Part shown: piece after piece, positions 38,130-51,230 of the stretch
Layout of the letters: each line of letters opens with the position of its first letter
Position numbering within the stretch: position 1 is the stretch's first letter
NCBI RefSeq assembly: GCF_030372765.1
Contig: NZ_JAUCMW010000005.1
Span: 180,548 to 244,547, forward strand
Length of the DNA: 64,000 nt
Source: Labilibaculum sp. K2S
GTDB lineage: Bacteria; Bacteroidota; Bacteroidia; Bacteroidales; Marinifilaceae
Direction of reading: 5' to 3'
Program-made: the position numbers and the translations under genes
Notes under the pieces: model-generated
Told to the model about the DNA's origin: nothing
Databases searched by the model: none
Seen by the model: only the letters and a program-made list of their open reading frames with translations

Positions 38130-39070
38130 GAATTTTATATGTCAAATATACAATATTAGCGTTAATAGCTTTAATCACCACTTTCGGTAATCTTACAGGT
38201 CAAAATAAAGTTATTGATCTTTGGAATGGTAAAGTACCGGGTGCCATTTACAATAGCAGTTTTAAGCAGACAGTTGATTCTGCCGATAATTGGATTAAGA
38301 TGAGGTTTGTCACCGATCCTACCCTCGACATGTATCCTGCTCCTGCTGAAAAGGCAACAGGTACAGCCGTAATCATTTGCCCGGGTGGTGGTTATTGGGG
38401 GCTAGCCATTTCCCACGAAGGGGATCAAGTTGCCAAATGGTTGAATAGTTTAGGGATAACTGCTTTCGTGTTGAAATACCGATTGCCTGACAGTTTAATC
38501 ATGGAAAATAAGTCCATTGGACCAATGCAGGATGGGCAAAGAGCCATCCGTATCGTCAGGCGTCATGCAAAAGAGTGGGGAATCAATCCGGATAAAATTG
38601 GTATTATGGGCTTCTCCGCGGGAGGTCATTTAGCATCCACTCTTTCCACTCATTTCAATGAAAAGGTGTATCAACCTATTGATTCAACCAGTGCCCGACC
38701 CAATTTTTCCTTGTTGATTTATCCTGTTATATCAATGAAAGAGGGCGTAACCCATTGGGGATCAAGAATGAATTTGCTTGGTGTAAATCCATCTTCTGAA
38801 AAGGTAGACCATTTTTCAAATGAGTTGCAGGTCAGCAGTGAAACACCTCCGGCCTTTTTGGTTCAATCAATAGATGATTATGCTGTTCCGGTACAGAATA
38901 GTATTGACTACACGTTGGCCATGCATAAGTTTAAAATTCCTTGCGAACTTCATCTTTATGAATCAGGTGGACATGGTTATGGACTTGGCCGGTCAAACGA
39001 TACCGAATCTACCTGGCCGGAAGCTTGTTTCAAATGGCTTGAGGTAAGAGGTTTTTTAAAGATGAAATGA
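38126..39070 (+). CDS. Secreted alpha/beta-hydrolase, probable acetyl esterase
   Basis: 314 aa. Signal peptide ends near LTGQ. Oxyanion region VIICPGGGYWGLA, nucleophile Ser164 in MGFSAGGHLAS, acid Asp in QSIDDYAVPVQ (about 250), catalytic His283 in SGGHGYGLG. The family is that of acetyl-xylan-esterase-like enzymes in plant-glycan PULs; it would remove O-acetyl groups. Translation is coupled to the GH2 upstream. Its last codons form the start of the 97-bp repeat at 39061. Confidence 0.85.
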   Translation: MRILYVKYTILALIALITTFGNLTGQNKVIDLWNGKVPGAIYNSSFKQTVDSADNWIKMRFVTDPTLDMYPAPAEKATGTAVIICPGGGYWGLAISHEGDQVAKWLNSLGITAFVLKYRLPDSLIMENKSIGPMQDGQRAIRIVRRHAKEWGINPDKIGIMGFSAGGHLASTLSTHFNEKVYQPIDSTSARPNFSLLIYPVISMKEGVTHWGSRMNLLGVNPSSEKVDHFSNELQVSSETPPAFLVQSIDDYAVPVQNSIDYTLAMHKFKIPCELHLYESGGHGYGLGRSNDTESTWPEACFKWLEVRGFLKMK

Positions 39071-39157
39071 GCCATGATAAAGTCTTTCTCACACAGGAGA
39101 ATGACTTTGGGGCGAGTTCCATGTGGCCATTAAAAGAAAAATTATAGACACATGAAA
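39061..39157 (+). repeat. 97-bp direct repeat, copy 1
   Basis: Matches 57454-57550 at 91 of 97 positions in the same orientation. It begins in the last codons of the esterase and contains an overlapping 26-codon frame (39067-39147, MSHDKVFLTQENDFGASSMW and on to a stop) whose ATG is ACG in copy 2. Its end is CATGAAA. Function unknown; see findings. Confidence 0.9.
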
Positions 39158-39346
39158 TGATTAATTAAAGTTCCAGAAAATCAAGATGACACTATAAAAT
39201 ACCTTTCAAATTGTAATAGTTCTCAATAGTCGATGTGAATAAAAATGCTTTCATTTTATTAATATCAATAGCTGAAAGGTAATGAATTGCATGGGGTGAG
39301 ATGTTCTTGAGTGTACGATGAAAATATGTGATTACCTATATTAATA

Positions 39347-41707
39347 ATGAATATGATTCAAAAAATTATTATTGCAATAGCTTTCTTTTTGCCATCAGGT
39401 TTGTTTGCACAAACAAACTTTTACGTTTCTCCAAAAGGAAACGATGCAAACAAAGGTACTCAAGCAAAACCCTTTGCTTCAATAAGTAAAGCGGTTGAGG
39501 AAGTTCGTAATACAACAGGTAAAGTTGAAATTAAACTTATGGAAGGAACTTATTACCTGAAAAAACCTATTGTGTTTACTTCTAAGGATTCTCGAAAGGA
39601 TGATAACTCTCTTGAGATTGTAAATTATAATAATCAGAAAGTAACTATAAGTGGAAGTGCTGTTTTGAATTTAAAGTGGAACGAATACAAAAAGGGCATA
39701 TGGCAGGCAAAAGTAAAACAAGAGCTTATTTTTGATGAGCTATTTGTCAACGGACAATTGCAACATATGGCCAGATACCCAAATTACGATTCTTCTGCTC
39801 AATACTATGGAGGAACAGCTGCAGATGCTGTTTCAATAGAACGGGCTAGCCTGTGGAAATCCCCTGCAGGAGGCTATGTACACGCTTTACATTCTTCGCA
39901 GTGGGGAGATTATCATTATCTCATTACAGGAAAAGATGAAAAAGGCGAATTAACTCTTGAAGGAGGCTGGCAAAACAACCGGCAAATGGGAATGCACAAC
40001 AAATATCGTTTTGTTGAAAACGTTTTTGAAGAATTGGATACCATCAATGAGTGGTTTTATGATAAGAAAGCCGAAGTATTGTATTTCTATCCTCCAAAAG
40101 ACTTAGATATTAAAAAAGCAAAATTTGAAACACCACAAATAACTCATTTATTTGAGTTCAAAGGATCTGAAAGTGACCCAGTAAAAAATATTTCGGTGAA
40201 TGGGCTTACACTTACACAAACTCTGCGCACATTTATGTATAATAAAGAGCCATTGCTACGCAGTGATTGGACTATCTATCGTGGAGGAGCAGTGCTTTTC
40301 AATGGTGCTGTAAATTGTGATTTAATAAACTGTACATTGACTAATCTAGGTGGAAACGCTGTATTTTTCAATAATTATAATCGCCATTGTGAGGTGTCTA
40401 GCTGTTTGATTTCAGAAATCGGAGCCAGTGCATTTTGCTTTGTGGGAGATCCGAATGCGGTACGTTCCCCTAGTTTTCAATACTACCAGTACGTTCCGTT
40501 GGATAAAATGGATCGTACCCCTGGATCAAAAACAAACAATTTTCCGGCAGAATGTAAGGTATATGATAACCTGATGTTCAATTTAGGTGTAGTGGAAAAG
40601 CAGTCGGCTGGCGTGCAGTTATCCATGTGTCAAAGTATTACCGTGAGCCATAATACCATTTACGATATTCCCAGAGCAGGTATCAATGTAAATGAAGGTA
40701 CATGGGGAGGGCATACCATAGAATACAACGATATTTTTAATACCGTTAAAGAAACCGGAGATCATGGCTCATTCAATTCCTGGGGGCGCGACAGATTCTG
40801 GCATTTTGATAAAACGCGTCTAGATTCAATTGTAGAAAACGACTTTGAACTTACCATGCTTGATGTAGTAAAGCCCATAGTTATACAGAACAATAGAATG
40901 AGATGTGATCATGGATGGGACATTGATTTGGATGACGGATCCAGCAATTACATCATCCGTAATAATTTATGCCTAAATGGAGGTATTAAACTTAGAGAAG
41001 GTGTGAATAGAGTGGTTGAAAACAATATTCTTGTCAATAACACTTTTCATCCACATGTATGGTTCAAAAATAGTAATGATGTGTTTAAGCATAATATTGT
41101 TTTTAAAGGCTATGCGCCAATTCGCATAGATGTTTGGGGTAAGGAAACAGATTATAATATTTTTCCAGATTTAAATTCCTTAAAAGAGGCACAAGCTAGG
41201 GGGACGGATCAACATTCGGTATATGGTGGATTTGATTTTATAGATCCTCAAGGAGGTGATTTTCGATTAAAAGATGGTTCGGTAGCATTTTCTGTGGGGT
41301 TCAAAAATTTTCCGATGGATAGTTTTGGTGTTGTTTCTAAAAGATTAAAGGATTTTGCCAATAAAGTCACCATTCCTGAAGTCACTGTGCTTGAAAAGAG
41401 CAATGAAGACGAGGTAATAGATTTCTTAGGAGCCAAGGTTAAAAACCTCACCACCCTTGGTGAACGTTCGGCAACTGGGATGGACGATACCAAAGGAGTG
41501 CTGGTATTGGAAGTAGTAAAAACTTCTGAATCAGCTAAGTTTTTACAGGTTAATGACGTGATTCTTTCTTTTAACAATAAACAAATAAATAGGTTAAGCG
41601 ATTTATTCGAAGCATACAAGTCACATCGAGGTTCGAAAATCAGAGTGGTACTTTTTCGAAATCAGAAAGAAGATAAAATTTGGGTTGAATTAGAGGGTGA
41701 CAAGTAA
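39347..41707 (+). CDS. Secreted right-handed beta-helix protein with C-terminal PDZ domain (GH141-like)
   Basis: 786 aa. Signal peptide ends near LFAQ. N-terminal NFYVSPKGNDANKGTQAKPF is the usual start of beta-helix glycan enzymes. Helix coils run to about 640 (for example CDLINCTLTNLGGNAVFFNN, HTIEYNDIFNTVKETGDHGS, NSWGRDRFW). A PDZ domain at about 690-780 (GVLVLEVVKTSESAKFLQVN, DVILSFNNKQINRLSDLF) is unusual for a carbohydrate enzyme. The overall pattern recalls GH141 (fucosidase/xylanase) and related families; catalytic residues were not assigned. It follows a 276-bp gap. Confidence 0.75.
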   Translation: MNMIQKIIIAIAFFLPSGLFAQTNFYVSPKGNDANKGTQAKPFASISKAVEEVRNTTGKVEIKLMEGTYYLKKPIVFTSKDSRKDDNSLEIVNYNNQKVTISGSAVLNLKWNEYKKGIWQAKVKQELIFDELFVNGQLQHMARYPNYDSSAQYYGGTAADAVSIERASLWKSPAGGYVHALHSSQWGDYHYLITGKDEKGELTLEGGWQNNRQMGMHNKYRFVENVFEELDTINEWFYDKKAEVLYFYPPKDLDIKKAKFETPQITHLFEFKGSESDPVKNISVNGLTLTQTLRTFMYNKEPLLRSDWTIYRGGAVLFNGAVNCDLINCTLTNLGGNAVFFNNYNRHCEVSSCLISEIGASAFCFVGDPNAVRSPSFQYYQYVPLDKMDRTPGSKTNNFPAECKVYDNLMFNLGVVEKQSAGVQLSMCQSITVSHNTIYDIPRAGINVNEGTWGGHTIEYNDIFNTVKETGDHGSFNSWGRDRFWHFDKTRLDSIVENDFELTMLDVVKPIVIQNNRMRCDHGWDIDLDDGSSNYIIRNNLCLNGGIKLREGVNRVVENNILVNNTFHPHVWFKNSNDVFKHNIVFKGYAPIRIDVWGKETDYNIFPDLNSLKEAQARGTDQHSVYGGFDFIDPQGGDFRLKDGSVAFSVGFKNFPMDSFGVVSKRLKDFANKVTIPEVTVLEKSNEDEVIDFLGAKVKNLTTLGERSATGMDDTKGVLVLEVVKTSESAKFLQVNDVILSFNNKQINRLSDLFEAYKSHRGSKIRVVLFRNQKEDKIWVELEGDK

Positions 41708-41890
41708 ATTCATGCACGATTATGATACTAGATTGGAAACATTAGAGTAGGATTTATATAATAGTTATAAATAGTTTTGTAGGCTTCTTTTGTTTTCATC
41801 AAATCAAGAAATTGATAAGAGCAGATGATTGTCGCATTAGTTAATTCGAATTATTATTTTTTTATCTGGGAAAAAATATAAAAACTATAA

Positions 41891-45169
<3,279 letters not shown>

Positions 45170-45184
45170 AAAAAAGTGAAAAAT

Positions 45185-47299
45185 ATGGATAAACAAAAAT
45201 GGAATAGAATAAAGGTGCTCTCAATAGTATTCATCCTGTCGATGATGATGACAGGATTAAAGGCACAAACACAGGATGCCAATAGGTTTTTTTCTGAAAA
45301 GGATCTGATATCAACCGGAATTTATTATTATCCTGAACATTGGAACGAAAACCAATGGGAAAGGGATATTAAGAAGATTTCTGATATGGGCTATGAATTT
45401 GTCCATTTGGCAGAGTTTGCGTGGTATAAATTGGAGCCAGAAGAGGGGACGTACGACTTTAAATGGCTTGATAAAGTGGTCGATTTGTGTATAAAGAATA
45501 ACCTAAAGGTAATTATGTGTACACCTTCAGCAACAAGTCCTACGTGGATGCGCGTTAATTACCCGGAAACCTTTATTGAAAATAGCCACTATATTCGTGC
45601 CGAGAACGGAACACGTGGTTTAAATTCTGTTACAAATGCAAAATACTGTGATTTGGTTGAAAAAGTTGTAGCTAAATTGGGGGAGCATTATGGTAAAAAT
45701 AAGTATGTAATAGGTTGGCAAATAGATAATGAGCCACCTGCTATTGCCGATTATAGTCCTTCGTCGCAAGCTGCTTTTAGGTTATGGTTAAAAGATAAAT
45801 ATAAAACAGTTGATGCATTAAACAGTGCATGGGGAACCGCTTTTTGGAGTCAATGGTTTGATAGTTTTGAGCAAGTTATTATTCCTAATACTGATTTAGT
45901 TGGTTGGTGGGGAAATAACCCACATGCTCTTTTGGATGTTAAGAGGTTTCTTTCAGATGGTCAAGCTGAGATGCTTGATCTTCAGGCAATAACTTTGAGA
46001 AAGTACATTTCAGATAGTCAGTATATTACTACAAATTATACTGCTGTTTCTACAGGAGCCGATCCGCGTCGAACCAAACATCTTGATTTTGCAGCATACA
46101 CGGCTTATCCTAATGGCGGTAGCGACAATCTAGGTGAACTGGGTTATCGTTTGGGAAATAGCAAAGCTATTCTTTTTGCAGCTGAGTATTATAAGTCTGT
46201 TGGTGGAGTTTCCGGTGTTATGGAAATTCAACCCGGTCCGGTAAATTGGGGATGGTATAATCCTTTGCTTTTACCAGGTACAGTTCGTATGTGGTTGTAT
46301 CACACATTTGCAGCAGGAGGTAAAATCGCCTGCTCATACAGATTTCGGCAAATCAATTATAGTTCAGAGCAGTATCACTCAGGCATCATGAAACCTGATG
46401 GAGTAACTGCTTCGCAAGGAGGAGAAGAATACATGCAATTTATGAAGGATATAAAAACACTTCGTAAAGCCTACAAAGCAAACCAGAAGATGCCTGAGGA
46501 ACTAGCAAAGAAATCAACTGCTATACTTTGGAATTTGGAAAACTATTGGGCTATTGATCGTCAGAAACTAACCTATCAGTGGGATACATGGAATTACCCG
46601 ATTAAGTTTATAGAAATGACAAAATCTTTAGGGGCACCTACAGATGTTATTTCAGAAGAGACTGATTTTTCAAAGTATAAGGTTTTAATAGCTCCAGCAT
46701 ATGATTTAGTTGATTCTGCTTTGGTGAAAAGATGGAAAAACTATGTAGTCAATGGAGGCCACTTAATTTTAACTTGCCGCACTGCCACTCGAAATCGCGA
46801 CGGACATATTTGGGAAGGAGATTGGGCTGCGCCTTTATCAGATTTAATTGGGGCAAAGGTGGAGGCTACCGATATGTTATCTAATTATGCGAAAAAAGGA
46901 GATGTTTTAATGAATTCAGCTCATTATAGTTGGGATAGTTGGGGCGACTTGCTAAATCCTGATAAAAACACAGAAGTACTAGCTGCGTATGATAACCATT
47001 TTTACAAAGGCAAGGCTGCTGTTGTGAAAAATAAAATAGGTAAAGGTACTGTGACATACATTGGAGTTGTTACAGACGATTCTAAACTTGAAAAGGATAT
47101 TCTACGCAATACTTATGAAGGAACTGGAGCAACTACCCAAAACTATCCTGAAGGTGTTTATGTGTATTGGCGAGATGGTTTCAATATTGCAGTAAACTAT
47201 TCTTCAGATGATTATAAAATGGATATTCCGGAATCAGCTAAGATTCTAATTGGTGAAAAGAAATTGAAACCTGCTGGTGTATTGGTATGGAGTGAGTAG
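45185..47299 (+). CDS. GH42 beta-galactosidase
   Basis: 704 aa from the ATG at 45185; a GTG at 45176 is also possible. Signal peptide ends near LKAQ. ISTGIYYYPEHWNENQWERD is the GH42 barrel start; acid/base Glu183 in GWQIDNEPP; nucleophile Glu347 in VMEIQPGPVNWG. The trimerisation and C-terminal domains follow (VLIAPAYDLVD). Most GH42 enzymes are cytoplasmic; this one is exported, as in other Bacteroidota PULs. Tightly linked to the LacZ-type GH2. Confidence 0.92.
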   Translation: MDKQKWNRIKVLSIVFILSMMMTGLKAQTQDANRFFSEKDLISTGIYYYPEHWNENQWERDIKKISDMGYEFVHLAEFAWYKLEPEEGTYDFKWLDKVVDLCIKNNLKVIMCTPSATSPTWMRVNYPETFIENSHYIRAENGTRGLNSVTNAKYCDLVEKVVAKLGEHYGKNKYVIGWQIDNEPPAIADYSPSSQAAFRLWLKDKYKTVDALNSAWGTAFWSQWFDSFEQVIIPNTDLVGWWGNNPHALLDVKRFLSDGQAEMLDLQAITLRKYISDSQYITTNYTAVSTGADPRRTKHLDFAAYTAYPNGGSDNLGELGYRLGNSKAILFAAEYYKSVGGVSGVMEIQPGPVNWGWYNPLLLPGTVRMWLYHTFAAGGKIACSYRFRQINYSSEQYHSGIMKPDGVTASQGGEEYMQFMKDIKTLRKAYKANQKMPEELAKKSTAILWNLENYWAIDRQKLTYQWDTWNYPIKFIEMTKSLGAPTDVISEETDFSKYKVLIAPAYDLVDSALVKRWKNYVVNGGHLILTCRTATRNRDGHIWEGDWAAPLSDLIGAKVEATDMLSNYAKKGDVLMNSAHYSWDSWGDLLNPDKNTEVLAAYDNHFYKGKAAVVKNKIGKGTVTYIGVVTDDSKLEKDILRNTYEGTGATTQNYPEGVYVYWRDGFNIAVNYSSDDYKMDIPESAKILIGEKKLKPAGVLVWSE

Positions 47300-47336
47300 T
47301 TGAGATTATAACACTTAATTGAATAATGATTTAACG

Positions 47337-49535
47337 ATGAAACTTAGAATTCTCTTCATATTAATGTTAGGAAACGTACTATTCCTTTCTGCTCAAAACA
47401 GTAAACCTGCATATCTGGATGTAACCAAGCCATTAGAAGAGCGTGTTGAAAGTGCTCTTTCATTGATGACAGTAGCTGAAAAAGTAGAACTTTGTCATGC
47501 TCAATCAAAATTCAGTTCGAAAGGGGTAGCCAGATTGGGAATCCCTGAAGTATGGACTTCTGATGGACCTCATGGAATTCGTGAGGAGGTTTTTTGGGAT
47601 GAATGGAGTGGAGCCAACTGGACAAATGATTCGTGTACTGCGTTCCCTGCACTAACTTGTTTAGCAGCCTCTTTTAATCCTGAATTAGCTTTGCTTTATG
47701 GCAAGTCAATTGGGGAAGAAGCTCGCTATCGTAATAAAACCATGTTGTTAGGACCTGGAGTTAACATTTACCGAACACCACTGAATGGGCGAAACTTTGA
47801 ATATATGGGCGAAGATCCTTACTTAGCATCGCGTATGGTGGTGCCTTATGTAAAAGGTGTACAGGAAAATGGTGTAGCAGCTTGTGTAAAACATTTTGCT
47901 TTGAATAATCAGGAAGTTTGGCGTGGGCATATCAATGTTAATTTAAGTGACAGGGCTTTGTACGAGATTTATCTACCTGCTTTTAAGGCGGCAGTTCAGG
48001 AAGGAAAAGCCTGGTCAATTATGGGCTCTTACAATAAATTTAAAGGAGAGCACTGTTGCCATAACGATCTTTTGCTAAATAAAATACTTAAACACGATTG
48101 GAAATTTGATGGTGTTGTCATTAGCGACTGGGGTGGAGTTCATGATACAGAGCAAGCAGTAAACAACGGACTGGATATTGAAATGGGAACCTATACTAAT
48201 GGTTTGACTACGGTAGGTCATTTTCCATATTCTGAGTATTATTTGGCTAATCCTTTCCTAAAAGGAATCAAAGATGGAAAATATGATATGGCAGTGTTAA
48301 ACGATAAAGCACGTCGTATTTTAAGATTGATATTCCGTACAACAATGAGTGCCAACCGTCCATTTGGGCGTTTTGTGTCACCAGAACATAGCGAGGCCGC
48401 ACGAAAAATCGCCCAAGAGGGAATTGTTCTTTTGAAGAACACGAATGATTTCTTTCCAATACCTGCAGGTAAGCTTAAAACGATTGCTGTTATAGGTGAA
48501 AATGCTTCAAAAAGTCTGGTTATTGGAGGAGGTTCTTCTTCATTGAAAGTGGCATATGAGGTATCTCCATTGCAAGGGTTAAAAGAAAAATATGGCGATG
48601 CTCACATTATTTATAGCCTTGGTTATGCTTCGGGACCTTCTTTATATGGCAGGGAAGAGCCTTCAAAGTTAGATACTGATTCGCTTTTTGCTGTAGCTGT
48701 AGAAGTAGCCAAAAAGGCTGATGTAGTACTTTATATTGGAGGTCTGAATAAAAATCATTTTCAGGATTGTGAAGGTGGCGATAGGAGAGCAATGAACCTT
48801 CCTTTCGGACAGGATAAATTGATTGATGCTTTATTAAAAGTGAATAAAAAGACAGCAGTAATCCTTCTAAGCGGAAATGCAGTGGCTATGCCTTGGGTTG
48901 ACAAAGTTCCGGCAATTATGCAAGGATGGTATTTGGGTTCAGAAGCCGGGAATGCACTGGCAGATGTTATTTCAGGAGATGTGAATCCATCAGGTAAATT
49001 GCCATTTTCTTTTCCTAAAAGATTGGAAAATAATGCAGCTCAGTCGTTTGGGGGAATTTCTTACCCAGGTGATAGCATTAATCAATATTACAAAGAAGGT
49101 ATTTTGGTGGGCTACCGTTGGTTTGATACAAAAAAGATTGAACCTCTTTATCCGTTTGGCTTTGGATTGAGTTACACATCATTTACTTATTCAAAACCTA
49201 CAGTGGATAAAAAAGAGGTAAATGCAGAAGGAACAGTTAAAGTGTCTTTTACAATAACCAATAGTGGTAGCACTGATGGTGCTGAAATAGCTCAACTTTA
49301 TGTGGCTAAGCCTCAATCAGAAGTTGAACGAGCAGCAAAGGAACTAAAAGCTTTTGAAAAAGTATATTTAAAGGCAGGAGAAAGCCGTGTTGTAACAATG
49401 GATGTTTTAATAAATAATTTGGCCTATTATAGTGAAACGGATAACAATTGGGTAGTAGAACCGGGAAGTTATACCCTTTTAGTTGGAAGTTCATCTCGTG
49501 ATATAAAAGGAAAAGTGAATATTAAGGTTCATTGA
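47337..49535 (+). CDS. GH3 beta-glucosidase-type enzyme (copy B)
   Basis: 732 aa from the ATG at 47337; the TTG at 47319 is rejected because MKLRILFILMLG starts a good signal peptide (cleaved near LSAQ). Motifs: TSDGPHGIREE, RTPLNGRNFEYMGEDP, KHFALNNQE, nucleophile Asp264 (VVISDWGGVH), FnIII-like end. Close paralogue of the GH3 at 32425 and with canonical loop residues. Likely removes backbone glucose from the non-reducing end after side chains are stripped. Confidence 0.92.
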   Translation: MKLRILFILMLGNVLFLSAQNSKPAYLDVTKPLEERVESALSLMTVAEKVELCHAQSKFSSKGVARLGIPEVWTSDGPHGIREEVFWDEWSGANWTNDSCTAFPALTCLAASFNPELALLYGKSIGEEARYRNKTMLLGPGVNIYRTPLNGRNFEYMGEDPYLASRMVVPYVKGVQENGVAACVKHFALNNQEVWRGHINVNLSDRALYEIYLPAFKAAVQEGKAWSIMGSYNKFKGEHCCHNDLLLNKILKHDWKFDGVVISDWGGVHDTEQAVNNGLDIEMGTYTNGLTTVGHFPYSEYYLANPFLKGIKDGKYDMAVLNDKARRILRLIFRTTMSANRPFGRFVSPEHSEAARKIAQEGIVLLKNTNDFFPIPAGKLKTIAVIGENASKSLVIGGGSSSLKVAYEVSPLQGLKEKYGDAHIIYSLGYASGPSLYGREEPSKLDTDSLFAVAVEVAKKADVVLYIGGLNKNHFQDCEGGDRRAMNLPFGQDKLIDALLKVNKKTAVILLSGNAVAMPWVDKVPAIMQGWYLGSEAGNALADVISGDVNPSGKLPFSFPKRLENNAAQSFGGISYPGDSINQYYKEGILVGYRWFDTKKIEPLYPFGFGLSYTSFTYSKPTVDKKEVNAEGTVKVSFTITNSGSTDGAEIAQLYVAKPQSEVERAAKELKAFEKVYLKAGESRVVTMDVLINNLAYYSETDNNWVVEPGSYTLLVGSSSRDIKGKVNIKVH

Positions 49536-49554
49536 TCACATCAAGCCCCTCATG

Positions 49555-49604
49555 GTTTCACTTGATTTTAGGTATATTTTAATATGCCTAAAATCAAGTG
49601 AAAC
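49555..49604 (+). terminator. Perfect 18-bp hairpin after GH3 copy B
   Basis: GTTTCACTTGATTTTAGG (49555-49572) and CCTAAAATCAAGTGAAAC (49587-49604) pair without mismatch around a 14-nt loop. It lies 19 bp after the stop. No poly-T follows. Its length and perfection exceed an ordinary terminator; it could also be a short palindromic repeat insertion. Confidence 0.65.
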
Positions 49605-49717
49605 TATGAATATCTATCTACAACTAATTTCAACTTAATAAAGGTTGCTTAAAATCAAAAATGCTTAGATCATATTTAAAGCGAACTAGTTAATTTAAAT
49701 CTTCAAAATCTATTTTT

Positions 49718-50869
49718 ATGAAAAAAATCTATCTATGTTTGAGAAACCTACGTTTTGTTTGTTTTCTAACCGGGATTTTAATGTCCGCAAGTTTATTTGG
49801 ACAATTGCCAACAGCACAACAAATTGCCAGCAAAATGCAAATTGGCTGGAATATGGGAAATACGCTTGAAGCTATTGGTGGAGAGCAAGCATGGGGTGGT
49901 GCTTATACTACTCAGGCATTAATTGACCAGGTGAAAGCTTCAGGTTTTAATACTGTTAGGCTTCCAGCTGCTTGGTTTACCCATTCTGATACTATTAACT
50001 CTGTGATTGATGCAGCTTGGATTGCACGTGTTAAAGAGGTTGTTGATTATTGTATGAACAACAATATGTACGTGGTTTTGAATATGCATTGGGATAAAGG
50101 CTGGCTTAAAGATAGGGTTAATGAAGCTAATAAAGATCAGGTAAATAGCAGGCTTGATAAATATTGGAAGCAGATTGCAACCTATTTCAAAGATTACGAT
50201 GAGCATTTGCTTTTTGCTGGTGCAAATGAGCCCAGTGTAAAAGATGCCACAGGAATGGCAGTATTAACTTCCTATTATCAAACATTCATCAATGCCGTTC
50301 GAGTGACAGGAGGTAATAATAGTTCCAGAACACTTATTATTCAAGGTCCCGCTACTGATATTGAGAAAACAAATAATTTGATGAATACTTTGCCAAGTGA
50401 TTGGATTTCTGATCGAATGATGGTTGAGGTTCATTATTATACGCCATATCAATTTTGTTTGATGGACAAAGATGAAGAATGGGGGAAAATTGTTTACTAT
50501 TGGGGGAATGGCTACCACTCTTCAACAGATACCAAACGTAATGCAACTGGTGGTGAAGAAGATTTTGTGGATTATGCATTTGGGCTAATGAAATCAAAAT
50601 TTGTAGATAAAGGAATTCCTGTAATAATAGGCGAATTTTCTGCAAGTAAGAGAGATCTTACTTATCCTTCTGACCAGACGCTTCATGAGGCATCGCGTAA
50701 ATACTATTATAAGTACGTAGTAAGTGCTGCAATTAGCAGAGGACTAGTTCCAATGTGCTGGGATTTGAATGAACAAATATTTGATAGAGAAAATGCCACA
50801 GTACTTGACCAAGGCCTTATTGATGCAATGCTGCAAGGTGAAGCTGCTGCTCATGTATCTATTAAATAG
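49718..50869 (+). CDS. GH5 endo-glucanase-type enzyme, C-terminal domains lost
   Basis: 383 aa. Signal peptide ends near SLFGQ. GH5 barrel: IGWNMGNTLEAIGGEQAWGG, GFNTVRLPAAW, VVLNMHWDKGW, acid/base Glu171 (AGANEPSV), VEVHYYTP, nucleophile Glu306 (IIGEFSA). Same sub-branch as the GH5 at 9091 but with a type I signal peptide and no BACON domain. The protein now ends just after the barrel (HVSIK, stop). Coding-like sequence of a beta-trefoil domain and then a T9SS sorting domain continues beyond the stop, so the gene has been shortened at its 3' end. The catalytic core looks intact. Confidence 0.85.
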   Translation: MKKIYLCLRNLRFVCFLTGILMSASLFGQLPTAQQIASKMQIGWNMGNTLEAIGGEQAWGGAYTTQALIDQVKASGFNTVRLPAAWFTHSDTINSVIDAAWIARVKEVVDYCMNNNMYVVLNMHWDKGWLKDRVNEANKDQVNSRLDKYWKQIATYFKDYDEHLLFAGANEPSVKDATGMAVLTSYYQTFINAVRVTGGNNSSRTLIIQGPATDIEKTNNLMNTLPSDWISDRMMVEVHYYTPYQFCLMDKDEEWGKIVYYWGNGYHSSTDTKRNATGGEEDFVDYAFGLMKSKFVDKGIPVIIGEFSASKRDLTYPSDQTLHEASRKYYYKYVVSAAISRGLVPMCWDLNEQIFDRENATVLDQGLIDAMLQGEAAAHVSIK

Positions 50870-51059
50870 AGGGCAACAGGTTTGTACATTGATGGAATGT
50901 ACCGAAATTCTAATTATTGATAAGGTTGGTCAGTGAGAGCATAGTGAAAGTGGAGTTCGGTAATGGGTAAGGGAGAAAACCGGAAAATATGTTCGGATTA
51001 AAAACAGGGCATCTGGTTTATATCTTGATGGAATGGGTAGTTGGGGTAAAAGTTTCAGT
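50870..51059 (+). pseudogene. Dead ricin-type beta-trefoil (CBM13-like) domain of the GH5
   Basis: Immediately after the GH5 stop, in frame: RATGLYIDGMYRNSNY. After a one-base shift: DKVGQ, stop, EHSESGVR, stop, WVREKTGKYVRIKNRASGLY and LDGMGSWG. The repeated unit (I)KNRA(T/S)GLY(I/L)DGM is the internal repeat of ricin-like carbohydrate-binding modules, and the two stops fall where Trp and Gln are expected (G-Q-W...Q-W). Confidence 0.75.
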
Positions 51060-51063
51060 GTTA

Positions 51064-51230
51064 AGGGTTACAATCATGAGGATATTAAAAGCATAGAAAT
51101 ATAAGATATGCAAGGTAAAAGAATGACTCAAATATTTTTGGAGAATACGCACAATTCCTGCCAATCCACCTAAAACATTTCGCATATCAATGGCATTGCA
51201 ATGCAAAAATATCGCAGACTCGCACTCAAT
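51064..51230 (+). pseudogene. Dead T9SS sorting domain of the GH5
   Basis: Same frame as the trefoil relic: VKGYNHEDIKSIEI, stop, DMQGKRMTQIFLENTHN and further stops. IEIYDMQGK(R)M is the central strand of T9SS type A sorting domains (Y to stop). A shifted frame near 51212-51240 gives IADSHSILV, like the domain's end. With the trefoil relic this gives the ancestral order GH5, CBM13-like, T9SS tail. Confidence 0.6.

Noticed and set aside
41248..41619. 123-aa minus-strand frame inside the beta-helix/PDZ gene
   Set aside because: Antisense shadow of the PDZ-coding region.
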